Numbered from the stretch's first letter, positions 36,241 to 45,670 are shown. The stretch is DNA of 56,335 bases from Lachnospiraceae bacterium (GCA_021771755.1 JAETOL010000011.1:1-56335), one strand, 5' to 3'. The notes: generated from the sequence alone by a model not told the origin. Made by a program: numbers and translations.

Positions 36241-37308
36241 ATGATAAATGAAGAAAAGCAGAAAGCACTGGAGGCAGCTTTGGGACACATTGAAAAACAG
36301 TACGGAAAAGGTTCTGTAATGAAGCTGGGGGAATCAGGCGCTCATATGCAGGTGGAAGCTGTACCCACAGGATCTTTAGGACTGGATATTGCCCTTGGAG
36401 TAGGTGGTGTTCCGAAGGGACGTATTGTTGAAATTTACGGTCCGGAATCCAGTGGTAAGACTACGGTTGCCCTGCATATGGTAGCAGAGGTTCAGAAAAG
36501 AGGCGGAATTGCAGGCTTTATTGATGCAGAACACGCATTGGATCCGGTTTATGCAAAAAATATTGGCGTAGATATCGATAATCTTTATATTTCACAGCCG
36601 GACAATGGAGAGCAGGCTTTGGAGATCACTGAGACAATGGTACGTTCCGGTGCAGTGGATATTGTTATTGTCGACTCTGTAGCCGCGCTGGTTCCTAAGG
36701 CGGAGATTGAAGGAGAAATGGGAGACAGCCATGTGGGTCTCCATGCACGTCTGATGTCACAGGCTCTGCGTAAACTGACAGCAGTAATCAGCAGATCCAA
36801 CTGTGTGGTGATCTTTATTAATCAGCTTCGTGAAAAAGTCGGTGTGATGTTTGGAAACCCGGAGACAACAACAGGAGGACGTGCTCTGAAGTTTTATGCA
36901 TCTGTACGTCTGGATGTAAGAAGAGGGGAAACACTGAAACAGAGTGGAGAGATGGTTGGAAGCCATACGAAGGTAAAAGTCGTTAAAAATAAGGTGGCAC
37001 CTCCGTTTAAGCAGGCAGAGTTTGATATTATGTTTGGAACCGGTATTTCCAGAGAGGGCGAAATCCTGGATCTGGCTGCAGAATGTGCCGTGGTAAATAA
37101 AAGTGGTGCATGGTATTCGTATAAGGGAGAGAAGATCGGACAGGGACGTGAAAATGTAAAAGTATTCCTGAAAGATCATCCGGAAATCTGTGAAGAAATT
37201 GAAAGACAGGTAAGAATCTGCTATCATCTTCTTCCTGAAGAGGAGATGCAGGAAAATGCAGCAGAAACAGAAGCAGCTGCCTCTGACGAAGAGGATGAAC
37301 TTTTATAA
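36241..37308 (+). CDS. recA: Recombinase RecA
   Basis: A 355-aa strand-exchange recombinase and coprotease for LexA cleavage. Walker A GPESSGKT is at 67-74; Walker B is [15 protein letters not shown]; the L2 loop and [19 protein letters not shown] segment are intact; the C-terminal tail is acidic. The start ATG 36241 follows AAGGAGAAACTGCAG. It forms an operon with recX 9 nt downstream, and a LexA-like box precedes it. Confidence 0.99.
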   Translation: MINEEKQKALEAALGHIEKQYGKGSVMKLGESGAHMQVEAVPTGSLGLDIALGVGGVPKGRIVEIYGPESSGKTTVALHMVAEVQKRGGIAGFIDAEHALDPVYAKNIGVDIDNLYISQPDNGEQALEITETMVRSGAVDIVIVDSVAALVPKAEIEGEMGDSHVGLHARLMSQALRKLTAVISRSNCVVIFINQLREKVGVMFGNPETTTGGRALKFYASVRLDVRRGETLKQSGEMVGSHTKVKVVKNKVAPPFKQAEFDIMFGTGISREGEILDLAAECAVVNKSGAWYSYKGEKIGQGRENVKVFLKDHPEICEEIERQVRICYHLLPEEEMQENAAETEAAASDEEDELL

Positions 37309-37317
37309 GGTATTGTC

Positions 37318-37815
37318 ATGATGGAAACAGGCGAAGAGCAGAGACAGGCGCGCAGGAAGGCCATGAAGCTTCTGGAACGTATGGACAGGACTGAAAAAGG
37401 ACTGACAGAGCGGCTGGAACAGGCCGGATTTTCTCCGGAAGCAGTAAGGGATGCGGTTGCATATGTAAAAGGTTTTGGTTATATCAACGATGATCGTTAT
37501 GCGGTCAATTTTATTACCTGTCGTATTCATGAGAAGAGCAGACAGAAGATATTTCAGGAACTGTACTCCAGAGGAATCGGCAGAGATACGGCAGAAGCAG
37601 CATGGGATACGGCCTGCGAGACAGAAATGCCAGATGAACGTGAGCTTTTAAGACGTACAGTGGAAAAACGCTGTGCAGCAGGGTCTGAACTAGATGAGAA
37701 AGAGATGCGCCGTCTGTATGGCTTTCTTTCCAGAAGAGGATTTCGTTCAGGAGAGATTTCTTCTGTGCTGGAAGAAATGGAAATTACCTTTTGCAAAAAT
37801 TATGGCAACAAATAG
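37318..37815 (+). CDS. recX: Regulatory protein RecX
   Basis: A 165-aa modulator of RecA filaments. The three tandem three-helix repeats of the family are visible (AMKLLERMDRTEKGLTERL, GYINDDRYAVNFI, and the C-terminal FLSRRGFRSGEISSVLEEM). Start ATG 37318, or ATG 37321; an AAGG from the recA stop region precedes. It directly follows recA, the usual arrangement. Confidence 0.93.
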   Translation: MMETGEEQRQARRKAMKLLERMDRTEKGLTERLEQAGFSPEAVRDAVAYVKGFGYINDDRYAVNFITCRIHEKSRQKIFQELYSRGIGRDTAEAAWDTACETEMPDERELLRRTVEKRCAAGSELDEKEMRRLYGFLSRRGFRSGEISSVLEEMEITFCKNYGNK

Positions 37816-37825
37816 GTAGAAAAAC

Positions 37826-37854
37826 TTGACAGATTTCTCAAAAACAGCTAAACT
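37826..37854 (+). promoter_or_regulatory. rny promoter
   Basis: Perfect TTGACA (37826-37831), 17-nt spacer, TAAACT (37849-37854). Confidence 0.75.
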
Positions 37855-37901
37855 TGTATTGTTGTATTTGTACAATGAAAACTAAATAAGGAGGTGCTCC
37901 T

Positions 37902-39461
37902 GTGACAACTATCATCATAAGTGTAATTGTCGCTGTAGTGGTCGCACTGCTTATTGCGGTTCCTCTTACTTGCAAGTTGGCTGTCGAGAATAAGGCAAAA
38001 AAAGACGCTGAGGTTGTCGGCACAGCAGAAGACAGAGCAAGAAGCATCATAGATGAAGCTTTAAAAACTGCTGAAACGAAAAAAAGAGAAGCTTTATTGG
38101 AAGTGAAGGAAGAATCTCTCCGCACCAAAAATGAACTGGAGAAAGAAACCAAGGAACGCAGAAATGAGCTGCAGAAATACGAGAGACGTGTTTTATCAAA
38201 AGAAGAATCTGTAGATAAAAAAGCGGATATCGTAGAGAAACGTGAGACTGAATGCACAGCAAAAGCTGCTGAATTGCAGAAGAGAGAAAAGAAAGTAGAA
38301 GAGCTTGAACAGAAGGGAGTACAGGAACTGGAAAGAATTTCCGGTCTGACCTCCGAACAGGCAAAAGACGAACTGCTGAAAACTGTAGAAGACGATGTTA
38401 AGGTGGACGTAGCAAGACTCTATAAAGAGCTTGAGAATCGTGCAAAGGAAGAAGCAGGAAAGAAAGCTAAGGAATATGTTGTCAACGCGATTCAGAAATG
38501 TGCGGTAGATCATGTATCAGAAACAACGATTTCTGTCGTACAGCTTCCAAGTGATGAAATGAAAGGTAGAATCATCGGAAGAGAAGGACGTAATATCCGT
38601 ACATTGGAGACACTGACAGGTGTTGATCTGATCATTGACGATACTCCTGAAGCAGTTGTTCTTTCTGCATTTGATCCGATTCGAAGAGAAGTGGCAAGAG
38701 TTGCTCTTGAGAAGCTGATTGTAGATGGTCGTATCCATCCGGCAAGAATCGAAGAAATGGTTGAGAAAGCACAGAAGGAAGTAGAAGCGCAGATCCGCGA
38801 AGATGGTGAAAACGCAGCTATGGACGTAGGTGTACATGGAATCCATCCTGAGCTGCTGAAGCTGCTTGGACGTATGAAATTCCGTTCCAGCTATGGACAG
38901 AATGCATTAAAACATTCAATCGAGGTTGCACAGCTTTCCGGAATCATTGCCGGCGAAGTCGGTGTAGATGTCCGTATGGCGAAACGTGCTGGTCTTCTTC
39001 ATGACATTGGTAAATCTATTGATCACGAAGTGGAAGGTTCTCATATCCAGATCGGTGTAGATCTTTGTAAGAAATATAAAGAATCTGCTGTTGTGATCAA
39101 TACAGTTGCATCTCATCATGGAGATGTAGAGCCGGAATCTCTTGTTGCATGTATTGTACAGGCTGCAGATGCTATTTCTGCTGCACGACCAGGTGCGAGA
39201 AGAGAAACTTTGGAGACATATACCAACAGACTGAAACAGTTGGAAGATATCACCAATGAATTCAAAGGTGTAGATAAGTCATTTGCTATTCAGGCAGGCA
39301 GGGAAATCCGTGTAATGGTAGTGCCGGAACATGTGACAGACGCTGACATGGTTCTGCTGGCAAGAGACATTGCAAAACAGATCGAAGCGGAATTGGAATA
39401 TCCGGGTCAGATCAAAGTCAATGTTATCCGTGAAAGCAGAGCTGTAGATTACGCAAAATAA
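37902..39461 (+). CDS. rny: Ribonuclease Y
   Basis: A 519-aa membrane-anchored endoribonuclease that starts mRNA decay. One N-terminal membrane helix (about 1-24), a long coiled coil (25-200), a KH domain ([15 protein letters not shown]) and an HD domain ([14 protein letters not shown]) are in the expected order and length. The start is GTG 37902, 7 nt after AGGAGG. The ribosome binding site is half of a small hairpin, AGGAG/CTCCT (37889-37901), that ends at the start codon. Confidence 0.97.
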   Translation: MTTIIISVIVAVVVALLIAVPLTCKLAVENKAKKDAEVVGTAEDRARSIIDEALKTAETKKREALLEVKEESLRTKNELEKETKERRNELQKYERRVLSKEESVDKKADIVEKRETECTAKAAELQKREKKVEELEQKGVQELERISGLTSEQAKDELLKTVEDDVKVDVARLYKELENRAKEEAGKKAKEYVVNAIQKCAVDHVSETTISVVQLPSDEMKGRIIGREGRNIRTLETLTGVDLIIDDTPEAVVLSAFDPIRREVARVALEKLIVDGRIHPARIEEMVEKAQKEVEAQIREDGENAAMDVGVHGIHPELLKLLGRMKFRSSYGQNALKHSIEVAQLSGIIAGEVGVDVRMAKRAGLLHDIGKSIDHEVEGSHIQIGVDLCKKYKESAVVINTVASHHGDVEPESLVACIVQAADAISAARPGARRETLETYTNRLKQLEDITNEFKGVDKSFAIQAGREIRVMVVPEHVTDADMVLLARDIAKQIEAELEYPGQIKVNVIRESRAVDYAK

Positions 39462-39507
39462 TTCTGACAGGTGATGTACCGTAAAAGGTTCTTTTTATGA
39501 AGTATAT

Positions 39508-39539
39508 AAGCCGTGTGAAAATTTTTCACACGGCTTTTT
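39508..39539 (+). terminator. Terminator of rny
   Basis: A long stem AAGCCGTGTGAAAA / TTTTCACACGGCTT with a minimal loop, followed by a T-run ending at 39539; nearly symmetric, so possibly bidirectional. Confidence 0.9.
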
Positions 39540-39618
39540 GCGTATAGGTAAATAAAAAGTCTGGAAACATATGACATATTTTCATTTCTGAGTCCGTAAA
39601 CTGGTACAGGGTGAGAGA

Positions 39619-40230
39619 ATGAAAAAAAGACTGGAGTTATATAAAAGGGGAAAATTGCCGGTACATTGGATTTTTTTAATTGGTTTTTTGGCAGGCACGA
39701 TCTTGCCTGATCTTGCCTGGAAATTTGACTGGAATCAGAAAACGGCTGCCTCCGTTTATCTTTTGGCATCATTCGCTGATAAGACATTGGAAAAAAAGGA
39801 ATATTTTTTTCAGGTTTTGAGGATGCGAGGAAGCCAGTTCCTGATAACTGCATTTTGTGGATTATCTGTATTTGGAGTAACGCTTTCAGTTATAGAAACA
39901 TTACTTATGGGGTTTCAGACAGGTCTTTTGATGACGGTTTCTATTCTGCAGTTTGGGCTTCAGGGCGGTGTGATTGGTATAGGAATCATGTTTCCTCAAT
40001 ATATCCTTTATTTTCCCTGTTACTACTGGCTGCTGAAACTGGTTTATGGTCAATCAATGGAAATATGGAAAAACCACGGATTATTTCCAGCTGAAATTTC
40101 AAGATATATTATGGGGATTGTTCTGTGCGGGCTGATGTGCATTGCTGGAATGATTCTTGAGATATGGTGCAACCCACCGGTGTTGGAGGTACTTATGAAA
40201 AGCCTTAAAATATTCGGAAACGGAGGCTGA
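39619..40230 (+). CDS. spoIIM: Stage II sporulation protein M-like membrane protein
   Basis: A 203-aa polytopic protein. About five membrane helices are visible (around residues 18-35, 72-95, 98-120, 120-140, 165-185), with the SpoIIM pattern GFQTGLLMTVSILQFGLQGGVIGIG in the middle (first 20 residues only considered). SpoIIM joins SpoIIP and SpoIID in the engulfment peptidoglycan-remodelling complex. In many Clostridia it lies next to xerD, as here. The start ATG 39619 follows GGGTGAGAG, and the gene sits behind the rny terminator. Confidence 0.85.
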   Translation: MKKRLELYKRGKLPVHWIFLIGFLAGTILPDLAWKFDWNQKTAASVYLLASFADKTLEKKEYFFQVLRMRGSQFLITAFCGLSVFGVTLSVIETLLMGFQTGLLMTVSILQFGLQGGVIGIGIMFPQYILYFPCYYWLLKLVYGQSMEIWKNHGLFPAEISRYIMGIVLCGLMCIAGMILEIWCNPPVLEVLMKSLKIFGNGG

Positions 40231-40280
40231 AGAGAATGCATACAGAAGAACTGGTTTTTGGCTTGAATAACAGAAAAGAC

Positions 40281-40309
40281 TTTGATTTGGATTCCATACA
40301 GTGTATAAT
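40281..40309 (+). promoter_or_regulatory. Promoter of xerD
   Basis: TTTGAT (40281-40286), 17-nt spacer, perfect TATAAT (40304-40309). Confidence 0.55.
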
Positions 40310-40393
40310 AATTAACATATCAGAATTATGAATTGAGATTTGTTTTGAAGTACAGAATGCTGTCAGAAACTATAAAAAACAGGAAGTATGAAA

Positions 40394-41278
40394 ATGGAAC
40401 ATTTGATAAATGAATTTATGGAATACCTGCAAAATGAAAAAAATATTTCTGGAAATACGGAACTGTCTTATAGACGGGATTTAAAAAAAATGGTTGCGTA
40501 TTTTGATCAGGCCGGGGTTCAAAAAATGGAAGAAGTAACAGAAGCAGATCTCAAAGTCTATTTAGGCGAAATGAGAAAAGAAAAATTTGCTCCAGCTACC
40601 ATATCCAGAAATATTGCGTCTATCAGGGCTTTTTTTCATTATTTATTAAAGAAAGGAATCATTCGGGAGGATCCTTCTGAATACCTGAAAGCACCTAAAA
40701 TTCAGAAAAAAACGCCGGAATTCCTCACAGTGGAGGAAGTAGACCGTCTTCTTAGACAGCCTAGCTCCGATACCGGAAAAGGGATAAGGGATAAAGCTAT
40801 GCTGGAACTGCTTTATGCAACTGGAATGCGAGTCAGTGAACTGCTTAATTTGCAAACAGAGGATATTAACCTTAGCTTTGGATATGTGATCTGCCATGAC
40901 AGTGAAAAAGAAAGAGTTCTTCCAATTGGAAATGTGAGCAGAGATGCACTTGTCAGGTATATGGACAAGGCAAGAAAACTCTTTGTAAAAGATACAAAGG
41001 AAACAGCATTGTTTACGAACTGTTCTGGCAAAGCCATGAGCAGACAGGGGTTCTGGAAAGTGCTGAAAGGCTATGCAGAGGCAGCTGGAATCCATAGAGA
41101 TATCACACCTCATACACTGCGGCATTCGTTTGCGGTTCATATGCTTCAGAATGGAGCGGATATCAAAAGTGTACAGGAGATGCTGGGTCATTCAGATATT
41201 TCTTCTACCCAGGTATATCTGGGGTTGGATCCTGTGAAAATGAGAGATGTATATATGAAAGCTCATCCAAGGAGCTGA
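40394..41278 (+). CDS. xerD: Tyrosine recombinase XerD
   Basis: A 294-aa site-specific tyrosine recombinase that resolves chromosome dimers at dif. The N-terminal SAM-like core-binding domain (1-105) is followed by the catalytic domain with Arg in ATGMRVSELLNL, His-x-x-Arg in HTLRHSFAVHM, GHSD, and the nucleophile Tyr in STQVYLGL. ATG 40394 is chosen because ATG 40388 lies too close to AGGAAG. The size, lack of an accessory gene cassette and the place after spoIIM mark it as the housekeeping enzyme, not a phage integrase. Confidence 0.93.
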   Translation: MEHLINEFMEYLQNEKNISGNTELSYRRDLKKMVAYFDQAGVQKMEEVTEADLKVYLGEMRKEKFAPATISRNIASIRAFFHYLLKKGIIREDPSEYLKAPKIQKKTPEFLTVEEVDRLLRQPSSDTGKGIRDKAMLELLYATGMRVSELLNLQTEDINLSFGYVICHDSEKERVLPIGNVSRDALVRYMDKARKLFVKDTKETALFTNCSGKAMSRQGFWKVLKGYAEAAGIHRDITPHTLRHSFAVHMLQNGADIKSVQEMLGHSDISSTQVYLGLDPVKMRDVYMKAHPRS

Positions 41279-41281
41279 TAT

Positions 41282-41322
41282 AAAAAACGCCTGGACTGTT
41301 ATTTTCAGTCCGGGCATTTTTT
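41282..41322. terminator. Bidirectional terminator between xerD and aroF
   Basis: A 10-bp stem GCCTGGACTG (41289-41298) / CAGTCCGGGC (41306-41315) with one G-T pair, flanked by an A-run on the left and a six-T run on the right. It serves both convergent genes. Confidence 0.88.
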
Positions 41323-41323
41323 A

Positions 41324-42355
41324 TCAGCACATTTCAGCAATGGTATAAAGCAGTTTTTCTGATTCTTCCCATCCAAGACAGGCATCTGTAATGGATTTGC
41401 CATAGATATGCTCTTTTCCGATCTTTTGATTTCCAGATTCAATATAACTTTCGATCATAAGTCCTTTTACCAGTGATTTAAGTTCCGGATCTACCAGACG
41501 GCTGTGAAGGACTTCTTTTGCAATACGGACCTGCTGTTCATACTGCTTGTTCGAATTGGAATGGTTTGTGTCAACGATTACCGCTGGATTTTTGAGATCT
41601 TTTGCCTGATATTTTTCCCAGAGCAGACGCAGATCCTCGTAATGATAGTTGGGAATCGCTTCTCCGTGTTTATTTACAGCGCCTCGTAAAATCGTATGTG
41701 CCAGAGGGTTTCCGGTTGTTTCTACTTCCCAGCTTCTGTAGATAAAACGATGAGAACCCTGAGCAGCAGTAACAGAGTTTAACATAACACTGAAATCACC
41801 GCTGGTAGGATTTTTCATTCCGGCAGGTACATCCATACCGCTGACGGTAAGACGATGCTGCTGGTCCTCTACAGAACGAGCGCCTACGGCTACATAGGAG
41901 AGAAGATCGGAAAGATAACGATAATTTTCAGGATAAAGCATCTCATCAGCGCAGGTAAAGCCGCTTTCCTGGATCGCACGGATATGCATTTTGCGGATAG
42001 CGATCAGACCGGCCAGCATATTTGGCTTTTTCTCTGGATCTGGCTGATGGACCATGCCTTTGTAGCCCTCGCCTGTAGTACGAGGCTTATTGGTATAAAC
42101 TCTGGGAATGATTAAGACTTTATCGGAAATCTTATCCTGTACCTTGCGCAGTCTTAAAAGGTAATCAATCACTGCGTCCTCGTTGTCAGCAGAGCAGGGA
42201 CCAATAATAGCAAGAAATTTGTCTGACTTTCCCGTAAAGACATCGCGGATCTCCTGATCCCTTTTTTCTTTTAATGCCTGAATGGAAGCATCAACAGGAT
42301 ATTCACCTCGGATATCTTCCGGTGTAGGCAGTTTTTTGATAAATGAAAAACTCAT
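41324..42355 (-). CDS. aroF: 3-deoxy-7-phosphoheptulonate (DAHP) synthase
   Basis: A 343-aa class I DAHP synthase of the AroFGH type, joining phosphoenolpyruvate and erythrose 4-phosphate at the entry to aromatic amino acid synthesis. Visible motifs: IIGPCSADNEDAV, RVYTNKPRTTGEGYKG, KNPTSGDFSVMLNSV, and the metal-binding DTNHSNSNK. The start is ATG (plus 42353-42355), right behind GAGGAGG. A longer open frame upstream only reads through a duplicated leader. Its regulation is probably post-transcriptional, since that leader carries two near-identical hairpin plus ribosome-binding-site units. Confidence 0.95.
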   Translation of the reverse strand: MSFSFIKKLPTPEDIRGEYPVDASIQALKEKRDQEIRDVFTGKSDKFLAIIGPCSADNEDAVIDYLLRLRKVQDKISDKVLIIPRVYTNKPRTTGEGYKGMVHQPDPEKKPNMLAGLIAIRKMHIRAIQESGFTCADEMLYPENYRYLSDLLSYVAVGARSVEDQQHRLTVSGMDVPAGMKNPTSGDFSVMLNSVTAAQGSHRFIYRSWEVETTGNPLAHTILRGAVNKHGEAIPNYHYEDLRLLWEKYQAKDLKNPAVIVDTNHSNSNKQYEQQVRIAKEVLHSRLVDPELKSLVKGLMIESYIESGNQKIGKEHIYGKSITDACLGWEESEKLLYTIAEMC

Positions 42356-42437
42356 AGTTTCCTCCTCGTGTCCATGTTTTTGGACAAACAGGTACTCTCT
42401 TGAGAGTTTCCTCCTCGTGTCCGTGTTTTTGGACAAA
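42356..42437 (-). repeat. Duplicated 33-nt hairpin plus Shine-Dalgarno unit in the aroF leader
   Basis: Two 33-nt copies (42356-42388 and 42405-42437) differ at one base and are spaced with a 49-nt period. On the transcript each copy has a hairpin, UGUCC / GGACA around an A-rich 8-nt loop, directly before CGAGGAGG. Only the downstream copy is followed by a start codon. The 16-nt spacer overlaps a separate inverted repeat, ACTCTC / GAGAGT. Confidence 0.95.
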
Positions 42438-42453
42438 TGGTATTTCTATGTTT

Positions 42454-42482
42454 ATTATAAACGATTCTTGTTTTATTGTCGA
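42454..42482 (-). promoter_or_regulatory. aroF promoter
   Basis: On the minus strand TCGACA (plus 42477-42482), 17-nt spacer, perfect TATAAT (plus 42454-42459). Transcription would begin near 42447, so the leader consists almost wholly of the duplicated unit. Confidence 0.7.
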
Positions 42483-42517
42483 TAGAGAATCCGGGCTTTT
42501 CGCAATTGCGTTTTGGA

Positions 42518-43816
42518 TCATCTGCGGTACAGATAGGAAATATGGAGGCAGCTCAGAAGGAGTTCACTGATCAGGATACCATAGAAATACCCTCTGATGC
42601 CGACTGCGGGAATCAGGAACAGTACAAAGGAAATCCGAACCAGGATTCCCGCAGCATTATGAAGCAGGGAACGGGTAGTTTCTCCGAGTCCGTGCAGGAT
42701 ACTGGACAGTGTTGTATTCATGTAAAGAAAAGGACAGATAAAGGACAAGGTACGGATATAGGTTCCGGCTGTAGGACTTTTAAAAAGAAAATTGCCCAGA
42801 TAAGGCCCAAGGAGAAAAAATCCGAGGGTACAAAAAATTCCAAGGGACAGACAGCCGGTACCAGCTCCGATGGTAACGGAGCGGATTTTTTTCTGACGGC
42901 CAAGAGCCTGCATTTCCGCCACAGAAGGCATCAGCATCACCGAGACAGAATTTGTTACGGTGGAGGGGAATAAGATCAGAGGAAGCGCCATCCCCGTAAA
43001 AATACCATAAACCTTCAAAGCATCAGCAGATGATAATCCATAGACCTGAAGCTGCTGAGGAATCAGCACGACCTCAATACTTCCAAGAAGAGTCAGAAGA
43101 ACACGGTTCAGTGTCAATGGAAATGCAGTATGAAATATTTCATGCATACAGGATAATGCAGAAAAATCAGAGCTATGTTTATTCGAAAAATGCAGTCCCA
43201 GGAGAAGAAGGCCTGAGGCAGCGGTAAAGATTTCGGATATCAGAGAGCCGCCTACTGCGACCACAGCAGTTACGGGAAGATTCTGGGAAAGAAGAATCTG
43301 GGAGATCAGCCAGGAGGAACTGACTCGGACAATCTGCTCCATAAGCTGCAGTCCGGAAGGGATCCCGGCCTTTTTTTCGGCAAAATAATAACTGTTGATG
43401 CAGGAATGGATGGCACTCAGAGGAAACTGCAAGGCAAGGATTCGAATCAGAGGTTCTGTAAGAGGCTCTTTTAGAATCTGTCCGGCAAAAAAGCCCGATT
43501 GTGAATAAAAGATCCACGCAGCAGCAGAGGAAAGCAGGAAGGACATTATAGTTCCGCACTTAAAAAGTTTTTTTGCTTCGTTTCCTTTTTTTAGAGCAAG
43601 TCTGGAGGCGACAAGTCTGGAAAGAGAAGTCTGGATACCGGACACCGTGAATGCCAGTACAAGATTCTGTAAAGGCATGATCAGCTGATAAAGTCCGAGC
43701 CCATGTGCACCAATCGTATGAGAGAGGAATATTCTATAGAAGAAACCTATGACCCTGCTGGCCAGACCGGTACATGTCAGGATAAATGTTCCCCTGAAAA
43801 AATTCTTTTTTGACAT
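42518..43816 (-). CDS. SpoVB/MurJ-type lipid flippase (MATE-like)
   Basis: A 432-aa polytopic protein with about 12-14 membrane helices. The N-terminal signature FFRGTFILTCTGLASRVIGF and SHTIGAHGLGLYQLIMPL are typical of SpoVB and related oligosaccharidyl-lipid flippases in the MVF superfamily. Such proteins move lipid-linked precursors for cortex or cell wall. The start ATG (plus 43814-43816) has only a weak AGGA site. It is at the short end of the family but appears complete. It diverges from iscR and lies 162 nt upstream of aroF on the same strand. Whether it acts in sporulation or in vegetative wall synthesis cannot be told. Confidence 0.85.
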   Translation of the reverse strand: MSKKNFFRGTFILTCTGLASRVIGFFYRIFLSHTIGAHGLGLYQLIMPLQNLVLAFTVSGIQTSLSRLVASRLALKKGNEAKKLFKCGTIMSFLLSSAAAWIFYSQSGFFAGQILKEPLTEPLIRILALQFPLSAIHSCINSYYFAEKKAGIPSGLQLMEQIVRVSSSWLISQILLSQNLPVTAVVAVGGSLISEIFTAASGLLLLGLHFSNKHSSDFSALSCMHEIFHTAFPLTLNRVLLTLLGSIEVVLIPQQLQVYGLSSADALKVYGIFTGMALPLILFPSTVTNSVSVMLMPSVAEMQALGRQKKIRSVTIGAGTGCLSLGIFCTLGFFLLGPYLGNFLFKSPTAGTYIRTLSFICPFLYMNTTLSSILHGLGETTRSLLHNAAGILVRISFVLFLIPAVGIRGYFYGILISELLLSCLHISYLYRR

Positions 43817-43860
43817 AGAAGATCCTGGAGTTTTTTTGTTAATATATGCAAAAAATAACC

Positions 43861-43900
43861 TTGACAGAACGGTCACTATCTGTTACTGTAATTACAGTAA
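43861..43900 (+). promoter_or_regulatory. iscR promoter with perfect 18-bp palindromic operator
   Basis: TTGACA (43861-43866) with only a poor -10 at the right spacing (TACTGT, 43884-43889). Over that -10 lies a perfect 18-bp palindrome, TTACTGTAATTACAGTAA (43883-43900). An autoregulatory Rrf2/IscR site is the natural reading. Confidence 0.65.
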
Positions 43901-43938
43901 TTCCGACAAAAATACTGGGAATTAAAAGAGGTGAACAG

Positions 43939-44373
43939 ATGAAACTGTCAACAAGAGCGATTTACGGACTTCGTGCCATGATTGATCTGGGAGTATCCAG
44001 TGAAACAGAGGCTGTTTCCATACAGAGTATTGCAGGAAGACAGAATATTTCTGTCAGTTATCTGGAACAGCTGATGGGAAAACTGAAACGGGCGGGGTTG
44101 GTGGAAAGTACCCGTGGTGCCTGTGGAGGATATCGTCTGGGACGCCCGGCAGAAAATATATCCGTGGGAGATATCCTGCGAGTCCTGGAAGGTGGCCTTG
44201 AAGCTGCTCAGTGTGCGGGAACTTCAACGGAAGAAACGTGTGAGACACAGGATATCTGTGTTGCGAAGTATGTATGGAAACGGATCAACGACAGTATCAC
44301 ACAGGCTGTGGATACGTTAATGTTGAGCCAGCTGATAGAAGAGAGCAGAAAAAAACAGGAAGAAAGAATGTAA
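43939..44373 (+). CDS. iscR: Rrf2-family iron-sulfur regulator IscR
   Basis: A 144-aa winged-helix regulator. The N-terminus MKLSTRAIYGLRAMIDLG, the recognition helix ISVSYLEQLMGKLKRAGL and the wing ESTRGACGGYRLGRP are typical. Three cysteines in C-x7-C-x5-C form (QCAGTSTEETCETQDIC) fit ligation of a [2Fe-2S] cluster, so it should sense cluster supply. The start ATG 43939 is behind AGAGGTG. It heads the iscR-iscS-iscU operon. Confidence 0.93.
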   Translation: MKLSTRAIYGLRAMIDLGVSSETEAVSIQSIAGRQNISVSYLEQLMGKLKRAGLVESTRGACGGYRLGRPAENISVGDILRVLEGGLEAAQCAGTSTEETCETQDICVAKYVWKRINDSITQAVDTLMLSQLIEESRKKQEERM

Positions 44374-44404
44374 TATATTTTTATTATAGCAGGAGGACAA
44401 GAAT

Positions 44405-45589
44405 ATGAATAAATTGATCTATCTGGATAATGCAGCGACTACAAAAACAGCTCCTGAAGTTGTAGAAGCCATGCTGCCTTATTTTACAGAATATTATGGA
44501 AATCCGTCCAGCGTATATGATTTTGCGGCAAACAGCAAAGAGGCTGTGACCAATGCCAGAAGCCGCATTGCAGAAGTAATCAACGCAAAGACAGAGGAGA
44601 TCTATTTTACAGCAGGAGGATCAGAATCTGATAACTGGGCTCTGAAGGCTGCTTTCGAGGCATATAAGGGCAAGGGTAATCACATAATTACAACAAAGAT
44701 TGAGCATCATGCTATCCTTCATACATGTGAATATCTGGAAAAGGTAAGAGGGGCAAAGGTTACCTACCTTGATGTGGACGAAAATGGAATCGTCCGCCTG
44801 GAAGACCTGGAAAAGGCTATTACACCGGAGACCATCCTGATTTCCGTAATGTTTGCAAATAATGAGATCGGTTCTATCCAGCCGATCAAAGAAATCGGAA
44901 TGATCGCCAGAGAACACGGAATCCTTTTCCATACAGATGCGGTTCAGGCGTTCTGTCAGGTACCGATTGATGTGGATGAGTATCATATTGATATGCTCAG
45001 CTCCAGTGCACATAAGATCAACGGACCTAAGGGAATCGGTTTCCTTTATATACGCAAGGGCGTAAAGATCCGCTCTTTTGTTCATGGAGGAGCACAGGAA
45101 AGGAAGCGTCGTGCAGGAACTGAAAATGTTCCGGGTATCGTAGGCTACGGTGCAGCAGCTGACCGTGCAGAAAAAACAATGAAGGAACGTACAGCTAAGG
45201 AAACAGAGCTGAGAGATTATCTTATCAACAGGATCACAACAGAGATCCCTTATGTAAAGCTGAACGGAGATCCGGTAAAACGTCTTCCGAATAATGTTAA
45301 TATCAGCTTCCAATTTATTGAAGGTGAATCTCTTCTGTTGATGCTGGATGGATGTGGCATCTGCGGCTCCAGCGGTTCTGCATGTACTTCAGGTTCCCTG
45401 GATCCGTCTCATGTACTTCTGGCAATTGGCCTGCCCCATGAGATCGCCCATGGCTCTCTGAGACTGACACTCAGTGAAGAGACCACCAGAGAGGAACTGG
45501 ATTATACCGTAGATAAGCTGAAGGAAATCGTCCAGAACCTTAGAAATATGTCCCCGCTTTATGAGGATTTTATTAAGAAACAGAAATAA
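44405..45589 (+). CDS. iscS: Cysteine desulfurase IscS/NifS of the ISC operon
   Basis: A 394-aa PLP-dependent cysteine desulfurase supplying persulfide sulfur to IscU. The PLP lysine is in SSAHKINGPKGIG and the catalytic cysteine loop is GSACTSGSLDPSHVL, with the SLDPSHVL extension typical of the IscS/NifS group I enzymes. The start ATG 44405 follows GGAGGACAAG. It lies between iscR and iscU. It differs clearly from the other two desulfurases of the window. Confidence 0.95.
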   Translation: MNKLIYLDNAATTKTAPEVVEAMLPYFTEYYGNPSSVYDFAANSKEAVTNARSRIAEVINAKTEEIYFTAGGSESDNWALKAAFEAYKGKGNHIITTKIEHHAILHTCEYLEKVRGAKVTYLDVDENGIVRLEDLEKAITPETILISVMFANNEIGSIQPIKEIGMIAREHGILFHTDAVQAFCQVPIDVDEYHIDMLSSSAHKINGPKGIGFLYIRKGVKIRSFVHGGAQERKRRAGTENVPGIVGYGAAADRAEKTMKERTAKETELRDYLINRITTEIPYVKLNGDPVKRLPNNVNISFQFIEGESLLLMLDGCGICGSSGSACTSGSLDPSHVLLAIGLPHEIAHGSLRLTLSEETTREELDYTVDKLKEIVQNLRNMSPLYEDFIKKQK

Positions 45590-45670
45590 AGAAGTGCTTT
45601 ATAAAGAGGCTTCAGTTAGAGCATAAAGACTATAAAAATACATGGATGAATATACAGGAGGAAACAGATT

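Noticed and set aside
40236..40331. A 31-codon ORF starting 9 nt after GGAGG at the end of spoIIM.
   Set aside because: It overlaps the xerD promoter, shows no recognisable motif and could easily arise by chance; without conservation data it cannot be supported.
40394..41278. Tyrosine recombinase as a sign of a mobile element.
   Set aside because: Length, motif set and position after spoIIM fit housekeeping XerD; no attachment repeats, excisionase or cargo genes are seen.
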